From NCBI RefSeq assembly GCF_030316855.1, contig NZ_JASZYR010000014.1, positions 62,001 to 126,000 of the forward strand: 64,000 nucleotides of DNA, given 5' to 3'. This DNA is from Variovorax sp. J22P240 (GTDB taxonomy: Bacteria > Pseudomonadota > Gammaproteobacteria > Burkholderiales > Burkholderiaceae_C). The stretch's first letter is position 1. Each line of letters begins with the position of its first letter. Made by a program: the position numbers and the translations under genes. Positions 49,746 through 58,409 of the stretch are shown here, piece after piece. The notes under the pieces are model-generated. The model made no database searches and had not been told where the DNA came from. It saw only the letters and a program-made list of their open reading frames with translations.

Positions 49746-50807
49746 TCAGGACGTCACGTACTCTTTTGCTGCTGCCATGTCCGTCGCTTGCTTGATCCAT
49801 TGCGAGGCGCTGCAGCCGAACTGACCCTGGAACCAATGACTGAAGCTGCTAGGCGTTGCGAAGCCCAGTAGCTCGGCCACCTCGCTCAGCGGCAGGTCGC
49901 TCTCGCGCAGATGACGTTTGACCAGGTCCGAGCGCACCTGATCGAGCAAGCTACTGAAGGTGAGACCCTCCGCAGCGAGCCGGCGGTGCAGCGTGCGGCG
50001 ATCGACGCGCAGGTGCCGAGCAACCTCCTGTGCGCTGCAGGCGCCACCAGGCAGCAGCGCGAGGATGAGCTGGCGACAGCTGTCATGCACGCTTTCACTG
50101 CGATCCCTGAGGGCCGCTTCCAGATATTTGCGCGCGTAGCCCGCCGCCACCTGGTCTCCCGGCTCGCGCGGCTTGGACAGGTCGATCGCAAGACAGACCA
50201 GGCCATTGAATTCCTGGTTGAACTTGACGCGCCGTCCGAAGAAAGCGCGATGGGTGGAGACGTCACTGGGTGGGCGATGCGTGAAGCAGACTTCGAGCGG
50301 TCGCCAATGCGGGCCGATCAAATCGCTCAACATGCGAAACACGGTGCCCACGGCGAGTTCCACCGACTGTCGCATCGGCAGCCCGGGGCTTGGCATCAGG
50401 TCTTCCCGGATAACCACCACACTGTCGGTGTCTTCGACATGGATGGTGAGTGAGGCATTGACCAGCTTCAGGTAGCGGCACAGCGTGTCGAGGGCGTCCC
50501 TCGGCGTGGCCTCCTCCCTCAGCACGAGGCTGATGGGCCCGAGGGCGGAGAGTTTGCGCTGGGCCGCAAGACGCAGCGCAAGATCTTCAGTCCGCGTGGC
50601 ACGCGCGGTGATCTCCAGCAATTCGCGCACGGCATCTCTCGGGATCAGCGTCTCGGGATCCTCGAGGACCTTCGGCTGCAGCCCCACGGTTCGCATGAAG
50701 GTATGCGGGTCGCGACCGAGCGACTTCACCAACTCGACGTAACCGCTCAAGCTGGCGCTACGCATGAGTCGTGCAATGTGTCTCATGGGTCGGTGCTGGA
50801 GCGCCAT
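49746..50807 (-). CDS. AraC-family transcriptional regulator
   Basis: A 353-residue regulator. The N-terminal ligand-binding region matches the Arabinose_bd/OruR type (GYVELVKSLGRDPHTFMRTV, LEITARATRTEDLALRLAA). The C-terminal DNA-binding domain has two helix-turn-helices (AQEVARHLRVDRRTLHRRLA and LPLSEVAELLGFATPSSFSH, then WFQGQFGCSASQW). It lies among the catabolic genes, 30 bp after the quinone reductase gene on the same strand, and is the likely activator of both divergent operons. A truncated relative of its C-terminus is found at 57138-57375. Confidence 0.93.
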   Translation of the reverse strand: MALQHRPMRHIARLMRSASLSGYVELVKSLGRDPHTFMRTVGLQPKVLEDPETLIPRDAVRELLEITARATRTEDLALRLAAQRKLSALGPISLVLREEATPRDALDTLCRYLKLVNASLTIHVEDTDSVVVIREDLMPSPGLPMRQSVELAVGTVFRMLSDLIGPHWRPLEVCFTHRPPSDVSTHRAFFGRRVKFNQEFNGLVCLAIDLSKPREPGDQVAAGYARKYLEAALRDRSESVHDSCRQLILALLPGGACSAQEVARHLRVDRRTLHRRLAAEGLTFSSLLDQVRSDLVKRHLRESDLPLSEVAELLGFATPSSFSHWFQGQFGCSASQWIKQATDMAAAKEYVTS

Positions 50808-50837
50808 TATGGTACCGACCTCGCGCCCGAACGTCGC

Positions 50838-51809
50838 TCAGGGAACGAGGACGGTGGAGCCGATCGTCTTGCGTCCTTCGAGCGCGCGGTGCGCTTCTGC
50901 CGCGTCGGCCAGGGCGAAGCTTTGCTTCGGCTCGCTGACGATGTGCCCGGCGAGCACATGGTCGAACAGCTCCCGCGCCATGTCGAGCATGTGCGCACGC
51001 GGCTCGATGTAATGCCTCATCGCCGGCCGGGTGAGCCAGATGGAACCCTTGGTCGCCAGCAGCCTGGTGTTCAGGATCACCGGGCCCGACGAAGTGCCAT
51101 TGCTTACCAGCGTTCCGCGAGGCTGCAGGCAGTCGAGCGAAGCTTCCAGCGTGTCCTTGCCTACCGAGTCGTAGACGACGGGAACGCCCTTCCCTCCGGT
51201 GATCTCCTTCACACGCTCGGCGATGTTCTCGCGCGAGGTCACGATGGTGTGCGCGCAGCCGTTGGCCTTCGCGATGGCGGCCTTTTCGTCGGTGCTGACG
51301 GTGCCGATCATGGTCACGCCCATGGCGCGCGCCCACTGGCAGGCGATCAGTCCGACGCCGCCCGCCGCCGCGTGGTACAGGATGGTCTCGCCTCCCTTCA
51401 GCGGATAGACCTGGCGAAACAGATATTGCGTGGTCATGCCCTTCATGATGAGCGACGCGGCAGTGCGATCCGTGATGCCGTCGGGCAGGGGAATCAGCAC
51501 CTCGGCAGGCATCACGCGCGCTTGCGCGTAGGCGCCCGGTGGTCCGACCAGGTAGCCCACCCTGTCGCCCACGCGGATATCCGTCACGCCGGGCCCAAGG
51601 GCTTCGACCACGCCCACCGCATCGGTACCGAGGCCGTTGGGCAGAGCCATGGGATAGAGGCCGGTGCGAAAGTAGACGTCGGCGAAATTGACGGCGATGA
51701 AGCTGTGGCGCACGCGGGCCTCGCCTGCGCCCGGTTCGCCGACCTCGACGTTTTCGAATCTGAGGACGTCTGCGCCTCCGGTTTCATGAAGGCGGATGGC
51801 TTTGGTCAT
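50838..51809 (-). CDS. Quinone oxidoreductase / zinc-less alcohol dehydrogenase (MDR family)
   Basis: A 323-residue medium-chain dehydrogenase. ATG 51809 follows AAGGA by eight bases; an upstream in-frame ATG at 51836 lacks this. The sequence MTKAIRLHETGGADVLRFEN, NFADVYFRTGLYPMALPNGL, GDRVGYLVGPPGAYAQ and the NADPH motif HAAAGGVGLIACQWAR match QOR/ZTA1-type quinone reductases. Catalytic zinc ligands are absent, as expected for this branch. It is divergent from the TctC-TauD-BKACE operon across 195 bp and precedes the AraC gene. Its role in the pathway is unclear. Confidence 0.92.
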   Translation of the reverse strand: MTKAIRLHETGGADVLRFENVEVGEPGAGEARVRHSFIAVNFADVYFRTGLYPMALPNGLGTDAVGVVEALGPGVTDIRVGDRVGYLVGPPGAYAQARVMPAEVLIPLPDGITDRTAASLIMKGMTTQYLFRQVYPLKGGETILYHAAAGGVGLIACQWARAMGVTMIGTVSTDEKAAIAKANGCAHTIVTSRENIAERVKEITGGKGVPVVYDSVGKDTLEASLDCLQPRGTLVSNGTSSGPVILNTRLLATKGSIWLTRPAMRHYIEPRAHMLDMARELFDHVLAGHIVSEPKQSFALADAAEAHRALEGRKTIGSTVLVP

Positions 51810-52004
51810 GGTTCGTGTCCTTGTCTGTGAATGCATGTGGAGATGCAATTCTTGAGGGTCGGATACAGGACTGGAAGCTCGCCGTCCGTTATGCCCCAAT
51901 TCGACAAATCCATGTCCCCGATAAGCAAGTGCCGGTTGCCGGTGCGCCAGATACTGGACCCGCTGACAGGTCTGTCCGAAACGAACAGGAAATGGAGACT
52001 GGAA

Positions 52005-52976
52005 ATGAAACTGCATCAGTTTGCTCGCCCTGCGATGGCGTTGATCACATGTTCGCTGGCGCTCAACGTCTGGGCCGCATCAGGCGACAAGCCCCTGAGG
52101 GTCATCGTTCCGGCACCGGCGGGCGGAACGATGGACACCGCCGCACGCGTCGTCGGGCAACAGATTTCCGCGGACACCGGCCGACCGGTGATCGTCGAGA
52201 ACCGCCCCGGCGCAACGGGCTCGATCGGGCTCAGCGCCATGCTGCAGGCGGCCCCGGACGGCAACACGATCCTGCTGGGCGCGAGCAACCTGCTGGTGGA
52301 AGCGCCGCAGGTGATGAAGGTACCGTACGACCCACTGAAGGACATCGTCACCATCGCCAGGGTGGCGTCCTCGAGCTACGTCCTCGTGACCGGTGCCAGC
52401 TACCCGGCCAAGGACTTCCAGGGCCTTGTCGCGCAGTTGAAAACGCGCAAGGGCAAATCCAGCTTCGCCAGCTACGGCATGGGGACGGTGTCGCAATACT
52501 CGGGACTGATTCTCAGCAGCCAGGCTGACCTGGACATGCAGCACGTCGGCTACGCCGGATCGCCGCCCGCGCTTCAGGACCTGATCGGCGGCCAGGTCGA
52601 CATCATGTTCGACGGCGTGGTGACTTCGTTGCCCCTGATCAAGAGCGGCATGCTGCGTCCCTATGCGGTCTCCGGGAAGAACCGGTCCAGGTACTTCCCC
52701 GACGTGCCGACCATGACCGAGCTCGGCTACCGGGACATCCAGTTCCAGGGACAGGTCTGCTTCTACGGCTCCAGCAAGCTGCCGGCCGACGTCCTGGCGA
52801 AGCTCCAGGCTCTCATCAAGAGGGCCGCCGATGCGCCCGCGGTGCAACAGAAGCTGATCGACGTGGGCGTGGAGCCCGATGTGAGCATCGATACGGCTGC
52901 GCTGCTGGCCGAGAACAAGTTGCTGTCCCAGCGCAACGCCGCCATCGTCAAGAAGTTCAACATCCAGGCGAACTGA
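52005..52976 (+). CDS. Bug/TctC substrate-binding protein, copy A of a duplicated pair
   Basis: A 323-residue periplasmic binding protein. ATG 52005 has GGAGA upstream. The signal peptide (MALITCSLALNVWAASG) is followed by LRVIVPAPAGGTMDTAARVV, VIVENRPGATGSIGLSAMLQ, GGQVDIMFDGVVTSLPL and the ending RNAAIVKKFNIQAN. It is very similar along its whole length to the protein at 54997, pointing to tandem duplication. It heads the plus-strand operon with TauD-like and BKACE genes and would deliver the carboxylate substrate. TctAB membrane genes are not nearby. Confidence 0.94.
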   Translation: MKLHQFARPAMALITCSLALNVWAASGDKPLRVIVPAPAGGTMDTAARVVGQQISADTGRPVIVENRPGATGSIGLSAMLQAAPDGNTILLGASNLLVEAPQVMKVPYDPLKDIVTIARVASSSYVLVTGASYPAKDFQGLVAQLKTRKGKSSFASYGMGTVSQYSGLILSSQADLDMQHVGYAGSPPALQDLIGGQVDIMFDGVVTSLPLIKSGMLRPYAVSGKNRSRYFPDVPTMTELGYRDIQFQGQVCFYGSSKLPADVLAKLQALIKRAADAPAVQQKLIDVGVEPDVSIDTAALLAENKLLSQRNAAIVKKFNIQAN

Positions 52977-53008
52977 CCCAGCGCCGCCATTCCTCCAGAG
53001 AGCAAGAC

Positions 53009-53851
53009 ATGAAGATCAAGCAAGTCACGCCGGCCATTGGCGCCGAAGTCAGCGACGTCCATCTCGGCGAAGCAGCGCGCAACCCCGAACTCTTCGCACA
53101 GGTCAGATCCGCGCTGCTCAAGCACAAAGTGCTTTTCTTTCGCAACCAGGACATCACGCGCGCCGACCACGTGGCCTTCGCAAGTTGCTTCGGCAAGCTG
53201 GAAGACCACCCCGTGGTCAACAGTGATCCCAAGCACCCCGGCCTGGTGCTCATCTATCGCAGCGACTCCAGGCACAGCTACGAGAACTCCTATCACTCCG
53301 ACGGGCTGTGGCGCCAGAGCCCTGCCATGGGTGCCGTCCTGCGCTGCATCGAATGCCCGGAGATCGGCGGCGACACCATCTGGGTCAACATGGTTCAGGC
53401 GTACGAGGAACTGCCGGAGGAGATCAAGCAGAAGATCCTGAAGCTTCGCGCCAAGGCCAGCATCGAGCCTTCTTTCGGCGCCGTCATGCCGGAGGAAGCG
53501 CGCAGGAAGCTGGACCGGGACAACCCGCCGGTCGAACATCCCGTCGTGCGCACGCATCCCGAAACCGGCGAGAAGATCCTGTACGTAGGTGGCTTCACCA
53601 CGCACTTCGTCAACTACAACACGCCGGAGAACATCCGCCACGGCATCGACAAGCTGCCCGGCGCATCACTGCTGCTGAACTACCTGACGAGCCGGGCCAC
53701 CATTCCCGAGTACCAGGTGCGCTGGTCCTGGCAGCCCGGGGACGTGGCCGTCTGGGACAACCGCAGCACGCAGCACTACGCGGTCAACGACTACTGGCCC
53801 GCACCTCGCAAGATGGAGCGCGCCGGCATCGTGGGCGACGTGCCGTACTGA
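53009..53851 (+). CDS. TauD/TfdA-family dioxygenase of the BKACE operon
   Basis: A 280-residue Fe(II)/2-oxoglutarate dioxygenase. Iron ligands are His96 and Asp98 in SYHSDGLW and His256 in NRSTQHYAVNDY; the 2-oxoglutarate-binding Arg follows in PRKMER. It belongs to the taurine dioxygenase superfamily but is distinct from the one at 2567. It sits between a TctC and a BKACE gene, so it probably hydroxylates the imported acid before keto-acid cleavage. If the substrate is a sulfonate, it would release sulfite, matching the exporter at 45531. The substrate is inferred, not shown. Confidence 0.92.
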   Translation: MKIKQVTPAIGAEVSDVHLGEAARNPELFAQVRSALLKHKVLFFRNQDITRADHVAFASCFGKLEDHPVVNSDPKHPGLVLIYRSDSRHSYENSYHSDGLWRQSPAMGAVLRCIECPEIGGDTIWVNMVQAYEELPEEIKQKILKLRAKASIEPSFGAVMPEEARRKLDRDNPPVEHPVVRTHPETGEKILYVGGFTTHFVNYNTPENIRHGIDKLPGASLLLNYLTSRATIPEYQVRWSWQPGDVAVWDNRSTQHYAVNDYWPAPRKMERAGIVGDVPY

Positions 53852-53919
53852 GTACCCGAAGTCTTGTCATCCTCGTTCAATATTCCCGACGTCACATTTC
53901 AACTCGGAGACCCATCCCC

Positions 53920-54993
53920 ATGAACTTCCTCGACGGCCACCTGTACCCTGAGAACCAGCAGCCCCTGATCATCACGGCCGCGCCCTATGCGCCGGGTTGG
54001 ATCCCCTCGGACTTTCCGGAAGACATCCCAGTCACGATGGAGGAGCAGATCCAGAAGGCTGTGGACTGCTACGAAGCCGGTGCCACCGTGCTGCATCTGC
54101 ATGTGCGTGAAGCCAATGGCAAGGGTAGCAAGCGCCTGTCCATGTTCAATGAGCTGATCGCCGGCGTGCGCGCCCGCGTGCCGGAAATGATCATCCAGGT
54201 GGGAGGCTCCATCAGCTTCGCGCCGGAAGATGATGGCTCGGCCGCCAAGTGGTTGAGCGATGACACGCGGCACATGCTGGCCGAACTCACTCCGAAGCCC
54301 GACCAGGTGACTGTCACCGTCAACACGACGCAGATGAATGTGACGGAGCATGCAGGTATAGATGACTTCAAGGGAGTTTCGCGCGGCTTCCCGCACCTCT
54401 ATGCAACCTACAAGGACATGATCGTTCCCTCGAATCCCAGCTGGGCCGAGGAGCACATCCGTCGCCTGACAGCCGCCGGAATCCAGAGTGAGTTTCAGTG
54501 CTACAACATCAACAGCTTCGAGACGATCGAGCGGATGATTCGCCGCGGCGTCTACAAGGGCCCACTGGTGATGAACTGGGTGGCCATCAGCGGCGGCATG
54601 GATCAGGCGAACATCTACAACCTCGCCAACTTCCTGCGTGCTGCACCCGACGGCGCGGTGATCACGGTGGAGAGTTCGGTACTGAACGTGCTGCCCGTGA
54701 ACATGATCGGCATTGCCTTGGGCCTGCATGTGCGGTGCGGCATCGAGGATGTGCTTTGGAACCAGACCCGCACGGGAAAGATGAGCTCCGTTGAGCAGAT
54801 CAAGCAGTTGGTTCGTATCTCTGGCGAATTTGGCCGTCCCATCGCGACAGCGAAACAGGCACGAGAGATCATGAAGATCGGGGTCTTCTACGAGACGACG
54901 GAAGAGACGCTTCAGGCCAATGGCTTCGCGCCCAATCGCAACGGGGGCAACCAGGGGTTCCTGCGCAAGCCGGACAGCGAACTGGTGGCTTGA
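53920..54993 (+). CDS. BKACE-family beta-keto acid cleavage enzyme, copy 2
   Basis: A 357-residue protein from ATG 53920, with GGAGA upstream. The zinc site is in TVLHLHVREANG (His59, His61). Other family segments are IIQVGGSISFAPED, TVTVNTTQMNVTEHA, FQCYNINSFETIERM and VNMIGIALGLHVRCGIEDV. It is nearly the same as copy 3 at 56017 over the full length, differing mainly at 75-95 and in the interior loops. It ends 3 bp before the second TctC gene. The exact beta-keto acid is unknown; BKACE families differ in their side-chain pocket. Confidence 0.93.
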   Translation: MNFLDGHLYPENQQPLIITAAPYAPGWIPSDFPEDIPVTMEEQIQKAVDCYEAGATVLHLHVREANGKGSKRLSMFNELIAGVRARVPEMIIQVGGSISFAPEDDGSAAKWLSDDTRHMLAELTPKPDQVTVTVNTTQMNVTEHAGIDDFKGVSRGFPHLYATYKDMIVPSNPSWAEEHIRRLTAAGIQSEFQCYNINSFETIERMIRRGVYKGPLVMNWVAISGGMDQANIYNLANFLRAAPDGAVITVESSVLNVLPVNMIGIALGLHVRCGIEDVLWNQTRTGKMSSVEQIKQLVRISGEFGRPIATAKQAREIMKIGVFYETTEETLQANGFAPNRNGGNQGFLRKPDSELVA

Positions 54994-54996
54994 AAT

Positions 54997-55965
54997 ATGA
55001 AACTTCTGCAACTTGCACGCGCCTCCATGGCGCTGGTCGGATGCTCGCTGGCGCTCGGCGCCTGGGCCTTGGGCGATCGGCCGGTGCGGCTCATCGTCCC
55101 GGCGCCCCCGGGCGGAACGATGGACATCGTCGCCCGCGTGCTCGGGCAGCAGATGGCTGTCGACATCGGTCGACCGGTGATCGTTGAGAACCGCCCCGGA
55201 GCAGGCGGCTCGATCGGCCTCCAGGCCATGCTGCAGGCCGCGCCGGACGGCACCACGATCGTGGTGGCGGCAAGCAACGTGCTGGCCGAGACGCCGCAGG
55301 TGATGAAGATGCCCTTCGACCCGCTCAAGGACGTGGTCCCGATCGCGTCGGTAGCCAGGTCGGGCGTCGTGCTCGTGACCACGTCAGGCTACCCCGCCAA
55401 GGACTTCCAGGGTCTGGTCGCGCAATTGAAGACGCGCCAAGGCAAGGCCAGCTTCGCCAGCTACAGCCCGGGCACCGTGTCGCAGTACGCGGGACTGATC
55501 CTCAGCGATCGGGCCGGGCTGGACATGCAGCACGTGGGCTATCCCGGATCGCCGCTCGCGCTCCAGGACCTGCTCGGCGGCCAGGTCGACATCATGTTCG
55601 ACGGCATGGTGACCTCCATGCCGCTGATCAAAGGCGGCAAGCTGCGCCCCTACGCCTTCTCCGGCAAACGCCGCTCCAGATTCCTCCCTGATGTGCCAAC
55701 CACCGCCGAGCTCGGCTATCCGGAACTGCAGTTCCAGGGATGGGTCGGTTTCATAGGCTCCAGCAAGCTGCCGGCCGACGTGCTGGCGAAGCTTCACGCA
55801 ACCATCGAAAAGGCAGCGCAGGCACCCGCCGTGCAGCAAAAGCTGATGGACGTGGGCCTCGAACCCGAACTGAGCGTCGACACGCCGGCGCTGCTCGGCG
55901 AGACCAGGGCGCTGTCCGAACGCAACGCCGCCATCGTCAAGAAGTTCGGCATTCAGGCGAACTGA
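54997..55965 (+). CDS. Bug/TctC substrate-binding protein, copy B of a duplicated pair
   Basis: A 322-residue protein with signal peptide (MALVGCSLALGAWALG), LIVPAPPGGTMDIVARVLGQ, VIVENRPGAGGSIGLQAMLQ, GGQVDIMFDGMVTSMPLIKG and the ending RNAAIVKKFGIQAN. Nearly every segment has its counterpart in copy A at 52005. ATG 54997 comes 3 bp after the BKACE copy 2 stop, with little ribosome-binding sequence, implying translational coupling. It probably arose by duplication of TctC and BKACE together and may have diverged in ligand preference. Confidence 0.94.
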   Translation: MKLLQLARASMALVGCSLALGAWALGDRPVRLIVPAPPGGTMDIVARVLGQQMAVDIGRPVIVENRPGAGGSIGLQAMLQAAPDGTTIVVAASNVLAETPQVMKMPFDPLKDVVPIASVARSGVVLVTTSGYPAKDFQGLVAQLKTRQGKASFASYSPGTVSQYAGLILSDRAGLDMQHVGYPGSPLALQDLLGGQVDIMFDGMVTSMPLIKGGKLRPYAFSGKRRSRFLPDVPTTAELGYPELQFQGWVGFIGSSKLPADVLAKLHATIEKAAQAPAVQQKLMDVGLEPELSVDTPALLGETRALSERNAAIVKKFGIQAN

Positions 55966-56016
55966 CCCGAGCCGGCATCCTTCCGACATCCGCATTGCAA
56001 CCCGAGACGAAACGAC

Positions 56017-57075
56017 ATGAACTTCCTAGATGGCCACCTGTTTCCCGAAAACCAGCAGCCGCTGATCATCACGGCCGCTCCTTATGCGCCGGGCTGGCTT
56101 CCGTCCGACTTCCCGGAAGAAATCCCTGTCACGATGGAGGCTCAGATCCAGAAGGCGGTGGATTGCTACAACGCCGGCGCAACGGTTTTGCACCTTCATG
56201 TTCGCGAACTCGATGGCAGGGGCAGCAAGCGCCTGTCCAAGTTCAACGAACTCATCGCCGGCGTGCGTGCGCGCGTGCCCGAGATGATCATCCAGGTGGG
56301 CGGCTCGATCAGCTTCGCGCCAGAGTCCGAAGGCGCGGCGGCCAAGTGGCTGTCCGACGACACGCGCCACATGCTGGCCGAACTCGATCCGAAGCCGGAC
56401 CAGGTGACCGTGACCGTCAACACCTCGCAGATGAACGTCACGGAGCACGCCGAACTGGCAGACTTCAAGGGCACTTCGCGGGAAATCCCCGCCATCTTCG
56501 AGGCCTACAAGGAGATGACGGTGCCGGCCCAGCCCGGCTGGGTGGAGGAACACATCCGCCGCCTCACGGCCGCCGGCATCCAGAGCGCCTTCCAGTGCTA
56601 CAACATCAACAGCTTCGAGTCGGTCGAGCGACTGATGCGCCGCGGCGTCTACAAGGGCCCGCTGGTGATGAACTGGGTGGCGATCAGCGGTGGCATGGAC
56701 GCACCGAACATCTACAACCTCGCCAACTTCCTGCGTGCCGTTCCCGATGGCGCGGTGCTCACGGTGGAAAGTTCAGTCCGCAACGTGCTGCCCGTGAACA
56801 TGATGGGTATCGCCATGGGCCTGCACGTGCGCTGCGGTACCGAGGACGTGCTTTGGAACCAGACGCGCACGGCCAAGATCGGCACCGTGGCACAGATCGA
56901 GCAACTGGTGCAGATCTCGCGCCAGTTCGGTCGCCCCATCGCGACCGCCCAACAGGCGCGCGAAATCTCGAAGATCGGTGTCTTCTACGACACGGCGGAG
57001 GAATCGCTTCTGGCGAATGGCTTCGCGCCCAATCGCAACGGGGCCAACCAGGGATTCCTGCGCAAGGCCGCATGA
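56017..57075 (+). CDS. BKACE-family beta-keto acid cleavage enzyme, copy 3
   Basis: A 352-residue protein, a near copy of the enzyme at 53920: MNFLDGHLFPENQQPLIITA, TVLHLHVRELDG (zinc site), IIQVGGSISFAPES, TVTVNTSQMNVTEHA and NMMGIAMGLHVRCGTEDV. The region around residue 150 (SREIPAIFEAYKEM) and the C-terminal tail, which is five residues shorter, are the clearest differences. It is the last gene of the operon and is followed by hairpins. Either the two enzymes share one reaction at higher dose, or they cleave related acids. Confidence 0.93.
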   Translation: MNFLDGHLFPENQQPLIITAAPYAPGWLPSDFPEEIPVTMEAQIQKAVDCYNAGATVLHLHVRELDGRGSKRLSKFNELIAGVRARVPEMIIQVGGSISFAPESEGAAAKWLSDDTRHMLAELDPKPDQVTVTVNTSQMNVTEHAELADFKGTSREIPAIFEAYKEMTVPAQPGWVEEHIRRLTAAGIQSAFQCYNINSFESVERLMRRGVYKGPLVMNWVAISGGMDAPNIYNLANFLRAVPDGAVLTVESSVRNVLPVNMMGIAMGLHVRCGTEDVLWNQTRTAKIGTVAQIEQLVQISRQFGRPIATAQQAREISKIGVFYDTAEESLLANGFAPNRNGANQGFLRKAA

Positions 57076-57085
57076 CTCCTCATCG

Positions 57086-57111
57086 AGGGCATGTCGCGTG
57101 CCCTGCGTTTT
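57086..57111 (+). terminator. Candidate terminator after the BKACE operon
   Basis: AGGGCA-TGTCGCG-TGCCCT is a 6-bp stem followed by GCGTTTT, starting 11 bp after the stop of BKACE copy 3. A second hairpin, TGTCCTG-CCCGGCT-CAGGACA (57125-57145), follows and overlaps the end of the AraC remnant, so the pair may act in both directions. Confidence 0.55.
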
Positions 57112-57137
57112 GAAGTACTCGGCCTGTCCTGCCCGGC

Positions 57138-57375
57138 TCAGGACACCCCGCCATCTCCATGATCCTCCGCGGCGGCGGCCTGCGTGTTCCGCTGCGAGGC
57201 ACAGCAGCCGAACTGGCTGGGAGACCAGTGGCTGAAACTGCTCGGGCGCGCGAAGCCCAGCAATCCGTCCACACCATGCGGCAGGTTGCTGTCGCGCAGA
57301 TGGCGTTTGCTCATGTCTGAGCACACCTGCTCGAGCACGCTGCGGAACGTTCGGCCATCACATCTCGCAGAGCCA
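57138..57375 (-). pseudogene. 3' fragment of an AraC-family regulator gene
   Basis: The minus strand encodes FRSVLEQVCSDMSKRHLRDS, NLPHGVDGLLGFARPSSFSH and WSPSQFGCCASQ. This aligns position by position with the last helix-turn-helix of the AraC protein at 49746 (FSSLLDQVRSDLVKRHLRES, LPLSEVAELLGFATPSSFSH, WFQGQFGCSASQW). Everything upstream is missing, and the homology stops where a dispersed repeat begins (57376). It is the remains of a second regulator copy at the far end of the duplicated block. Confidence 0.8.
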
Positions 57376-57545
57376 CTGACCGCCATTTCGCGACATTCAG
57401 AAGCAGTCGCTCACGCGCGACTTCGTCGTCGTCGTCCGTTGCCGCCCGCGATCCGAACTGGCGACATCGGCGACGGTCAAGTTCCAGAGTAGACCGGCCG
57501 TTCGTCAAGAAAAGTGCCAATGTCTGGTCTCGGCGACCGCTGTCA
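57376..57545 (-). repeat. Dispersed repeat, minus-orientation copy
   Basis: The reverse complement of this stretch shares GCACTTTTCTTGACGA, GGAACTTGACCGTCGCCGA, TCGGATCGC, GCAACGG and GAATGTCGCGAAATGGCGGTC, in order, with the plus strand at 60880-61078. It abuts the truncated AraC gene. The remaining bases to the TetR gene (57546-57736) hold no gene, and presumably include its promoter. Confidence 0.6.
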
Positions 57546-57736
57546 TCGGCAGCCAAATTCGAAGGACAGCAGACAGTCTCAATCCGAATTCACAAGGCTA
57601 TTGGCATCGCCAAGATGCACGCCGTGCCAGCGGTCCGGCAACGAAAATCGTCGGCACGGTGATCGCTGACCAGGTACGGATCTCTCAATCTTGTCGATGC
57701 CTATATCTACGGCCTTTCGGCGCTACCATCGACCCC

Positions 57737-58378
57737 ATGAAGAAGGATTCCCCCGACACCCGCGCCTACCACCACGGAGACTTGCGCCGCGCCCTGATCG
57801 ACTCGGCGCTGTCGATCGTCACTGAAGAGCAGGACTGGAGCTTTTCGCTTCGGGAGCTCGCACGCCGCGCAGGTGTCTCCCACGCCGCGCCGCACAGTCA
57901 TTTCGCGGAGAAGCGCGATCTGCTGATTGCGGTCGCGGAAGTCGGGTTCGCGAGACTGCGCGATTGCATGCTTGATGCCGTCTCGAGGCTCAAGAAAGCG
58001 GACAAGGCACTGACCGCCGCCGCGCAGGCCTACATTGCATTCGCCGCGGAGAACCCGGCGTTGTATCGATTGATGTTCGGCCCCGCGCTTGCGGATGGCG
58101 CAGCGACAAGTCCTGCCGCCTCCGAGATCGGCGCAGAGGCCAAGGCTGTTCTTGAGGACCTTGTTCTGAGGGGCGCGAGATCCGGCATCTTCACGCCGAA
58201 GCCCGACGATGCGGTCGCACTTGGCGTTGCCACGCTCTCATGCTGGTCGACCGTCCACGGCCTGGCGAATCTGATCATCGACTCGAAGGTCAATGCTGCC
58301 CTCCCCGTTCACAAAGTCGTGGATGGCGTGATGCAACTCCTTCTGGATGGCGTTCGAGCGCGACGGCCGACATCGTGA
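57737..58378 (+). CDS. TetR/AcrR-family regulator with WHG-type C-terminal domain
   Basis: A 213-residue protein from ATG 57737. The N-terminal helix-turn-helix region reads YHHGDLRRALIDSALSIVTE, then FSLRELARRAGVSHAAPHSH and FAEKRDLLIAVAEVGF. The C-terminal ligand domain contains NPALYRLMFGPAL and a WSTVHGLANLI segment, characteristic of the WHG-containing TetR subgroup. It converges on the carotenoid oxygenase gene with 31 bp between stops, and may regulate it or genes beyond. The effector is unknown. Confidence 0.92.
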   Translation: MKKDSPDTRAYHHGDLRRALIDSALSIVTEEQDWSFSLRELARRAGVSHAAPHSHFAEKRDLLIAVAEVGFARLRDCMLDAVSRLKKADKALTAAAQAYIAFAAENPALYRLMFGPALADGAATSPAASEIGAEAKAVLEDLVLRGARSGIFTPKPDDAVALGVATLSCWSTVHGLANLIIDSKVNAALPVHKVVDGVMQLLLDGVRARRPTS

Positions 58379-58409
58379 AGAATGCACAGCAGCCGCGCCG
58401 CGCGACCGC

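Noticed and set aside
57138-57386. AraC-like frame considered as a small regulator gene
   Set aside because: Only the last helix-turn-helix remains and the upstream side is repeat sequence, so it is annotated as a remnant.
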